A DNA stretch of 9,457 nt, taken from assembly GCA_905182385.1 (NCBI GenBank), contig CAJJBS010000008.1, positions 1 to 9,457 of the forward strand, given 5' to 3'. A program made the position numbers and the translations under genes. The DNA is from Fidelibacterota bacterium TCS55. Lineage in GTDB: Bacteria; Fidelibacterota; Marinisomatia; Marinisomatales; TCS55. This document shows positions 6,998 to 9,457 of the stretch, in pieces (position 1 is the first letter of the stretch; every line of letters begins with the position of its first letter). The notes under the pieces were generated by a model. The model was given only the letters and a program-made list of their open reading frames with translations. It did not search any database and had not been told where the DNA came from.

Positions 6998-8863
6998 TTA
7001 TTTTTTTGATACTGCTTTAAATAGCCAATAAATAATTCCTAAGAATAGAAGGGGACCTAATAAACCAAAACCTGAGAACTGAGGCCACCAATCTTTTTGA
7101 CCACTTAAAAATATAGGAACTGCAACCAGTATTCCTATTAAAGCTTCTCCTGTAATAAATCCGGATGACATTAGTAAGCCACGCTTCTCTGATGTTTCTG
7201 ACCCACCAGCTTTTTTACCTAAGTGATTGATCATTCCTCCAATAAATATAGGTACAGTCAATGTAATTGGAAGGTAGATACCAACGGCTACAGCTAGTAC
7301 AGGTACTCGAAAATCAGAACCTTTACTCTCTTGTCTAAGGTCAATGAGAATTAGAATAATAGCGATTACTCCACCAATGTAGACAAAAGTCCATGGTAGA
7401 TTACCATCAAAAACACCATCTGCTACTGATTTCATAAGTGTGGCTTGAGGGGCAGAAAGATTAGGAGAACCAATTGTATAAGCTGTATGAAGTATATCTA
7501 AGACTAATCCAAGAACGATTGCTGCAGATAAAGTTCCAACGATTTGCATTACTTGTTGTTTCCAAGGTGTGGCTCCTAAAATATGACCTGATTTTAAATC
7601 TTGCAGATTATCACCACCAATGGATGCAGCACAGCAGACAACAGCACCAACCATAATAGCGCTCGCAGCACCAACACTAGAGCCAGTCCCTAGTAAAGCT
7701 AGTAAAAATAATGAAGTAAATAAAATAGTGGCAATTGTAACACCTGAAACAGGGTTGTTTGATGATCCAACTACACCAGCCATGTAAGCAGCAACAGCTG
7801 AAAAAAGGAAGCCAAAAACCATCATAACTATTGCCAATAAAGCTGCGAGACCAACTGAACCTATTATGTCTAAATATAATAAAAAGACAGGGACCAATAA
7901 AGCAATTAATGCAAGGCCTACATAATTAATTGGCATATCTCTTTCTTCCAAAGGAATATCTTTATTTGAATCTTGATTTTTTAAAGTATGTATGCTTGCT
8001 TTAATTCCTTCTATTAGTGGCTTGAATAATTTAATAAGAGACCAAACACCACCAACAACCATAGCCCCAACACCAAGATAGCGTATTTTTGAATTCCAAA
8101 TATCCCATGCTGCATCAAGTGCATTACCTTCGAAACCATTAATAGCAGTATAGATAGGTATTGCTAAAAACCATGAAATTAAGCCACCTCCAACTACTAG
8201 AATTCCAATATTTCTTCCAACAATATAACCTACTGAAATAAGAGCTGGCGAAAGATCCGTACCTAATCCAAAAATTGATTTACTAATAATAGTTGCTCCA
8301 GCCATTTCTGAGCTCCACATACCAAATCCTTGTTGACATACTTTCATAAGTCCACCAGCTAAACTTGTTATTCCTATTGTCGTTAAACCACCTGTGCCAT
8401 CGTCTTTCCCATCTTCTTTTGCTGCATTGCCTGCTTTCAGTATTTCAGCCGTAGCAACTCCTTCTGGATATTTTAAATTAGCAGTAATAATAAGTGCTCG
8501 TCTTAGTGGTACTGTAAAAAGGACTCCAATTATACCACCAATTGCTGCAATTTTAGCAACTTCTAAATAATCAAAAGTTTCCCAATAGCCCATTAGAACA
8601 AGAGCGGGAATAGTAAATATTACTCCAGCAGCTAGTGATTCACCGGCAGATGCGGCGGTTTGAACAATATTGTTTTCTAAAATATTTGATTTTTTAAATA
8701 AGGATAAAACCCCCATTGATATAACAGCAGCTGGAATAGATGCAGAGACGGTCATTCCAGCGAAAAGACCTAAATAAGCATTCGCTCCTGCTAGTATCAT
8801 TGATAATATGATACCGAGGAAGAGAGCTTTTATTGTAATCTCAGGTTGATTATTATTTGACAT
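6998..8863 (-). CDS. OPT-family oligopeptide transporter
   Basis: This 621-residue protein with about 14-16 hydrophobic segments matches the bacterial OPT family (TIGR00733-type), inner-membrane secondary transporters thought to import oligopeptides and in some members metal chelates. Family hallmarks are NNIVQTAASAGESLAAG (64-80), KYPEGVATAEIL (131-142), SNNPVSG (368-374), GGDNLQDLKSGHILGATPWKQQ (416-437) and GEALIG near 572-577. Length is normal and no interruption is seen. The ATG at 8863 (- strand) is preceded by AAGGA six bases upstream (8870-8874), one of only two good Shine-Dalgarno sequences in the window, fitting its place as first gene of a transcript. The following adenosine deaminase starts immediately after its stop. 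Substrate is not determinable; peptide uptake is the default. The divergent riboswitch-controlled receptor probably shares the 8864-8970 promoter region but has its own control. Confidence 0.92.
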   Translation of the reverse strand: MSNNNQPEITIKALFLGIILSMILAGANAYLGLFAGMTVSASIPAAVISMGVLSLFKKSNILENNIVQTAASAGESLAAGVIFTIPALVLMGYWETFDYLEVAKIAAIGGIIGVLFTVPLRRALIITANLKYPEGVATAEILKAGNAAKEDGKDDGTGGLTTIGITSLAGGLMKVCQQGFGMWSSEMAGATIISKSIFGLGTDLSPALISVGYIVGRNIGILVVGGGLISWFLAIPIYTAINGFEGNALDAAWDIWNSKIRYLGVGAMVVGGVWSLIKLFKPLIEGIKASIHTLKNQDSNKDIPLEERDMPINYVGLALIALLVPVFLLYLDIIGSVGLAALLAIVMMVFGFLFSAVAAYMAGVVGSSNNPVSGVTIATILFTSLFLLALLGTGSSVGAASAIMVGAVVCCAASIGGDNLQDLKSGHILGATPWKQQVMQIVGTLSAAIVLGLVLDILHTAYTIGSPNLSAPQATLMKSVADGVFDGNLPWTFVYIGGVIAIILILIDLRQESKGSDFRVPVLAVAVGIYLPITLTVPIFIGGMINHLGKKAGGSETSEKRGLLMSSGFITGEALIGILVAVPIFLSGQKDWWPQFSGFGLLGPLLFLGIIYWLFKAVSKK

Positions 8864-8869
8864 AATATT

Positions 8870-8874
8870 TCCTT
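8870..8874 (-). promoter_or_regulatory. Shine-Dalgarno of the OPT transporter
   Basis: Read on the minus strand this is AAGGA, six bases before the ATG ending at 8863. It supports that start codon and contrasts with the internal operon genes of this window, none of which shows a comparable site. Confidence 0.7.
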
Positions 8875-8885
8875 GTTAATAAGCT

Positions 8886-8927
8886 ATGTAAACTAGTGGA
8901 ATTAATACTATAGTTCCAAGCTTACAT
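8886..8927. promoter_or_regulatory. Imperfect palindrome in the divergent region; possible symmetric promoter core or operator
   Basis: The outer arms are ATGTAA (8886-8891) and TTACAT (8922-8927). The middle arms are CT (8893-8894) and AG (8919-8920). The inner arms are GGAATTA (8898-8904) and TAGTTCC (8911-8917), with one G-T pair and a six-base loop. About fifteen pairs can form in total. The centre holds the perfect eight-base palindrome ACTATAGT (8907-8914), so TATAGT, one mismatch from a TATAAT -10 box, reads on both strands. It lies between two divergent genes. There is no T tract on either side, so it does not look like a terminator. Operator or bidirectional promoter is inference. 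Confidence 0.4.
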
Positions 8928-8951
8928 GAAAAACATTCTTTGGAAACACTA

Positions 8952-8957
8952 TATAAA
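8952..8957 (+). promoter_or_regulatory. Candidate -10 box for the riboswitch transcript
   Basis: TATAAA lies about 25 bases before the first paired bases of the TPP aptamer, so a start near 8964 would leave a short leader. No convincing -35 hexamer is seen at the right distance, and AT-rich sequence gives such hexamers by chance. Confidence 0.25.
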
Positions 8958-8976
8958 CATTATTAGTTTTTATTAC

Positions 8977-9063
8977 CTTTAAAGGGGTGCTTTTTTGAAA
9001 ACAGGTCAAAATAGCTGAGAACATACCCAAGAACCTGATCTGGATAATGCCAGCGGAGGAATC
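8977..9063 (+). promoter_or_regulatory. TPP (THI-box) riboswitch
   Basis: All conserved blocks of the thiamine pyrophosphate aptamer occur in order. GGGGTGC is at 8984-8990, GCTGAGA at 9014-9020, TACCC at 9024-9028, and GAACCTGATCTGGATAAT at 9031-9048, followed by GCCAGCGGAGGA ending at 9060. GGGT (8985-8988) pairs with ACCC (9025-9028) as P2. P3 is extended: GCT (8989-8991) with AGC (9013-9015), then TTTTGA (8993-8998) with TCAAAA (9006-9011), closed by a seven-base loop. CTGG (9040-9043) pairs with CCAG (9050-9053) as P5. P1 is weak, mostly TTT/AAA with a bulge or mismatch. The start codon of the downstream gene follows only nine bases after the aptamer, so no separate expression platform fits. 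Ligand binding would presumably lower translation of the downstream uptake receptor when thiamine pyrophosphate is plentiful. Confidence 0.95.
9055..9060 (+). promoter_or_regulatory. Shine-Dalgarno embedded in the TPP aptamer
   Basis: GGAGGA at 9055-9060 is the best ribosome-binding site before the ATG at 9072, with eleven bases between. The same bases are the conserved 3' strand of the aptamer (part of GCGGAGGA), so folding of P4/P1 on ligand binding would directly mask it. Confidence 0.65.
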
Positions 9064-9071
9064 AAAAAAAA

Positions 9072-9326
9072 ATGATAAAAATATTCTTTGTAAAATCCAT
9101 TCTAATCTCATTTTTATTCTCTCAATCAATAGAAATTTCTGGAATAGTATTTGACAATCATTTCAAAACACCTTTGGAAGGGGTCAATGTTTTTTCGAAT
9201 AAAGTTGGAACTGTAACAAATGAAAACGGAAAATTTATACTTTTAGTTGATTCTAAAAGTGAAATAATTTTTTCATTTATCCATCCCAAATCTCCTCCTT
9301 TGGACGCTGTATTAGAAATGCTATAA
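9072..9326 (+). CDS. TonB-dependent receptor N-terminus (thiamine-regulated), broken after about 70 codons
   Basis: Residues 1-17 form a signal peptide (MIKIFFVKSILISFLFS) followed by QSIEISGIVFDNHFKTPLEGVNVF. Residues ~21-70 match the start of a carboxypeptidase-regulatory-like (CarboxypepD_reg-like) domain found at the N-terminus of many FCB-group TonB-dependent outer-membrane receptors: SGxVxD, TPLEGVNV, GTVTNENGKF, then a strand ending IIFSFI, where 'SxIGY' usually follows. From residue ~71 the frame loses family character and stops at 84, whereas receptors of this class have many hundreds of residues; no TonB box, plug or barrel is present. The TPP riboswitch immediately upstream indicates a role in uptake of thiamine or a precursor across the outer membrane. 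The start is fixed by the riboswitch-embedded ribosome-binding site. The break coincides with a switch to asparagine-synthase coding sequence in another frame. Other CarboxypepD_reg-like surface proteins are possible. Confidence 0.7.
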   Translation: MIKIFFVKSILISFLFSQSIEISGIVFDNHFKTPLEGVNVFSNKVGTVTNENGKFILLVDSKSEIIFSFIHPKSPPLDAVLEML

Positions 9327-9457
9327 TTAATTCGGTTAGAAGACGATTAGATGCGGATAGACCATTGGCATTCTTACTTTCGGGTGGTGTTGATTCTAGT
9401 TTAGTATCTGCAATTGGTCAAAGAATTTTAGGCGAACCAATTAAAACATTTTGTTGT
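9302..9457 (+). pseudogene. Asparagine synthase-type fragment, lacking its 5' end
   Basis: A frame open from 9263 to the window end encodes, from about 9302, sequence ending LDADRPLAFLLSGGVDSSLV followed by a helix and GEPIKTF. SGGVDSS (9380-9400) is the ATP-pyrophosphatase (PP-loop) signature of AsnB-like glutamine-dependent asparagine synthases, and the preceding Arg-rich 'RRRLxADRP' plus the following 'IKTF' are family features in the right order. The N-terminal glutamine amidotransferase half (about 200 residues with catalytic Cys2) is absent, and an in-frame TGA at 9260-9262 blocks any extension upstream. No start codon precedes the motif. The fragment runs off the window, so its 3' extent is unknown. 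It is either a fragment joined by rearrangement or the product of a chimeric assembly join. The family call is firm; the enzyme's exact amidation substrate is not. Confidence 0.75.

Noticed and set aside
8886..8927. Reading the intergenic palindrome as a Rho-independent terminator
   Set aside because: The stem is interrupted and AT-rich, no T run follows on either strand, and no gene is transcribed into it.
8908..9129. A minus-strand 73-codon open frame across the intergenic region
   Set aside because: It runs antisense through the TPP riboswitch and the receptor start; those signals explain the sequence better.
9072..9457. A deliberate fusion of receptor and asparagine synthase as a novel two-domain protein
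   Set aside because: The two parts are in different frames with stops between them, and each lacks most of its family's length, so no fused product can be made.
1..9457. A defence island, CRISPR array, transposon or prophage
   Set aside because: No nuclease, Cas, transposase, integrase, spaced repeats or phage structural motifs are visible; the complete genes are housekeeping, transport or envelope-type.

Overview
The window reads as a gene-dense, AT-rich bacterial segment. It is probably from an uncultured marine member of the Fibrobacteres-Chlorobi-Bacteroidetes (FCB) group, for example Candidatus Marinimicrobia. That placement is inference. It rests on a secreted beta-propeller protein ending in a FlgD-Ig/type IX secretion (T9SS)-like C-terminal domain, a TonB-type receptor N-terminus with a carboxypeptidase-regulatory-like domain, near-zero gene spacing, and start codons mostly lacking Shine-Dalgarno (SD) sites. 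No marker gene settles the taxonomy.

Positions 4-5930 (+ strand) hold a tight run of six genes: a YwaF/TIGR02206-type membrane protein, a Sad/YneI-like succinate-semialdehyde dehydrogenase, a small exported protein of unknown function, an M50 site-2 protease-family membrane metalloprotease, a large exported propeller protein with a sorting-type tail (PorZ-like in layout), and a 66-residue PGPGW-like membrane protein. Junctions are TAA|ATG, ATGA, a 13-nt gap, TAATG and ATGA, so co-transcription and translational coupling are likely. The propeller gene appears to carry a one-base frameshift in a nine-T run inside its signal-peptide codons.

Positions 5927-8863 (- strand) hold a two-gene operon: an OPT-family oligopeptide transporter followed, with no gap, by adenosine deaminase. 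Its end overlaps the end of the + strand operon by 4 nt, leaving no room for a terminator between them. Together these genes suggest scavenging of peptides and nucleosides.

Positions 8864-9071 are a divergent regulatory region. It has an imperfect palindrome centred on a symmetric ACTATAGT, then a clear TPP (thiamine pyrophosphate) riboswitch whose conserved 3' strand also supplies the ribosome-binding site. The riboswitch controls a TonB-receptor-like gene, presumably for thiamine or precursor uptake. That gene breaks after about 70 codons, and the last ~160 bases encode part of an asparagine-synthase-type ATP pyrophosphatase in another frame. An assembly chimera or a rearrangement lies near 9278-9302.

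I see no tRNA, rRNA, CRISPR array, transposase or defence island, and nothing that makes a convincing wholly new system. The best leads are the T9 frameshift/switch, the riboswitch with an embedded SD, and the PorZ-like gene in its operon.
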